A stretch of 39,895 nucleotides of DNA from Oscillospiraceae bacterium (GTDB lineage: Bacteria; Bacillota; Clostridia; Oscillospirales; Ruminococcaceae), in the NCBI GenBank assembly GCA_003531585.1, contig DQFX01000038.1, positions 3,822 to 43,716 of the forward strand. The letters run 5' to 3'. The translations under genes and the position numbers were made by a program. Shown here piece after piece: positions 39,401 through 39,895 of the stretch. Within the stretch, counting starts at the first letter, position 1; each line of letters begins with the position of its first letter. Under the pieces are notes generated by a model that saw only the letters and a list, made by a program, of their open reading frames with translations, searched no databases and had not been told where the DNA came from.

Positions 39401-39659
39401 TTATTCGCTGATAAAGCTGATGATTTTTTCGGAGGTCTGCCTTATCTGTTCAGCCAGGCTCCGAAGCCGGAATGAACACCAGGTTTCCGTCCGGCTGCTC
39501 GACCGTTACCCGGCTGTCCGATACCAGCGCGTCGGCAGAGGAGCTGTCGGAATGGTAGTAGTCGGCGGTGTAGATGAAGAACGCCGCAGCCACAATAGTT
39601 ATCACGGCAAGAACTGCAATAAGTAATTGCAGTCTTGTCCTTTTGGGTTTTCCTGTCAT
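39401..39659 (-). pseudogene. Internally deleted alpha/beta-hydrolase (both ends kept, middle lost)
   Basis: From the ATG at 39659 (GAGGAC upstream) run 69 codons with a membrane anchor (LLIAVLAVITIVAAAFFIYT) and the start of an extracytoplasmic domain (VTVEQPDGNLVFIPASEP). This matches the N-terminus of membrane-anchored alpha/beta hydrolases, which normally continue into a catalytic domain. Here it stops at 39450. In another frame the following bases encode LAEQIRQTSEKIISFISE and a stop at 39401, like the last helix of the same family. About 200 residues of catalytic core are missing. Family identity is from memory of homologues and is moderately sure. Confidence 0.6.
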
Positions 39660-39830
39660 TTTGTGTCCTCGCTTTTGCTCATAGCGTATTGTAATTAATA
39701 ATAGTATATTCAGCGGAATATGTGGATCGCGCCTATAGCATATTTGCCGCGGAGTGTAAATAGATGGGTAAGCCGCATAACTGATTTGAGGAGTTTTTCA
39801 GCGAGCAGGTCACAGAACAGGAGTTTTCTC

Positions 39831-39859
39831 TTGACACGCCTTTAGATGTACAGTATAAT
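39831..39859 (+). promoter_or_regulatory. Sigma-A promoter of a gene beyond the right edge
   Basis: TTGACA (39831-39836), a 17-base spacer and TATAAT (39854-39859) match consensus. The leader then carries the left arm of the repeat also found before the GH3 lipoprotein gene. Confidence 0.85.
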
Positions 39860-39874
39860 TGTTGTAAACAACTG

Positions 39875-39895
39875 GTCACCTCTAAAAACCTTGTT
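39875..39895 (+). repeat. Left part of the shared leader inverted repeat, cut by the window edge
   Basis: GTCACCTCTAAAAACCTTGTT contains, in GTCACCTCTAAAAA, the exact reverse complement of the right arm and flank at 20946-20959, and CTCTAAAAACCT is also identical to the left arm there. The second arm is expected just outside the window. Confidence 0.55.

Overview
The window looks like a chromosomal segment of a fibre-degrading gut or rumen Firmicute of the class Clostridia, most likely Ruminococcus or a close relative in the Oscillospiraceae. The evidence is a secreted protein with a type I dockerin, a GH130 mannosylglucose phosphorylase next to a GH26-type lipoprotein, GTP-type PEP carboxykinase, glycogen phosphorylase with a GH13 maltodextrin hydrolase, strong GGAGG ribosome sites and clean TTGACA/TATAAT-type promoters. 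I see no rRNA, tRNA, CRISPR array, phage or intact transposase gene.

Layout. 1-5120 (minus): glgP, a GH13 neopullulanase-like enzyme, then a broken FGGY-kinase/araD remnant. 5408-8129 (minus): pckA and smpB, with a possible plus-strand small RNA between them. 8151-10822 (minus): a dockerin/leucine-rich-repeat protein and a small cysteine protein. 10952-18909 (plus): alaS, a small membrane protein, a HIT hydrolase, holA, an RNase M5-like protein and an MBOAT/DHHW O-acylation pair. 18910-19266: an intergenic stretch with six perfect hairpins. 19311-20833 (minus): metY behind a 22-codon leader peptide. 20882-22765 (plus): a GH3 lipoprotein and a HAD phosphatase. 22852-28682 (minus): a cytidylate-kinase-like gene and the secA-like/mnmE/trkA/gph operon. 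28685-35396 (plus): GH130, Nudix, trkA, a long FtsA-like protein and a GH26-like lipoprotein, closed by a MITE-like element and a terminator. 35420-36925 (minus): an SGNH esterase lipoprotein. 37028-39339 (plus): a sigma factor coupled to a membrane protein with two LytM domains. 39401-39659 (minus): an internally deleted alpha/beta-hydrolase remnant. At the right edge a promoter starts a gene outside the window.

How the genes work together. Storage and starch-type glucan breakdown (glgP, GH13) sits near gluconeogenic pckA. Mannan use is suggested by GH130 and the GH26/CBM35-like lipoprotein, possibly with the SGNH esterase. Envelope functions recur: MBOAT/DHHW acylation, the GH3 hexosaminidase, the secA-like gene, the FtsA-like protein and the sigma/LytM pair.

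The most interesting signals are these. The sigma factor is translationally coupled to an anti-sigma-like protein whose two LytM domains each lack a different catalytic histidine. The GH26-like protein lacks both catalytic glutamates. The FtsA-like ATPase carries a long beta-grasp-like tail. The metY leader peptide is rich in Met. Two gene remnants keep their two ends but have lost the middle. A hairpin element recurs in two 5' leaders. All functional calls come from reading motifs by eye; no database search was run.
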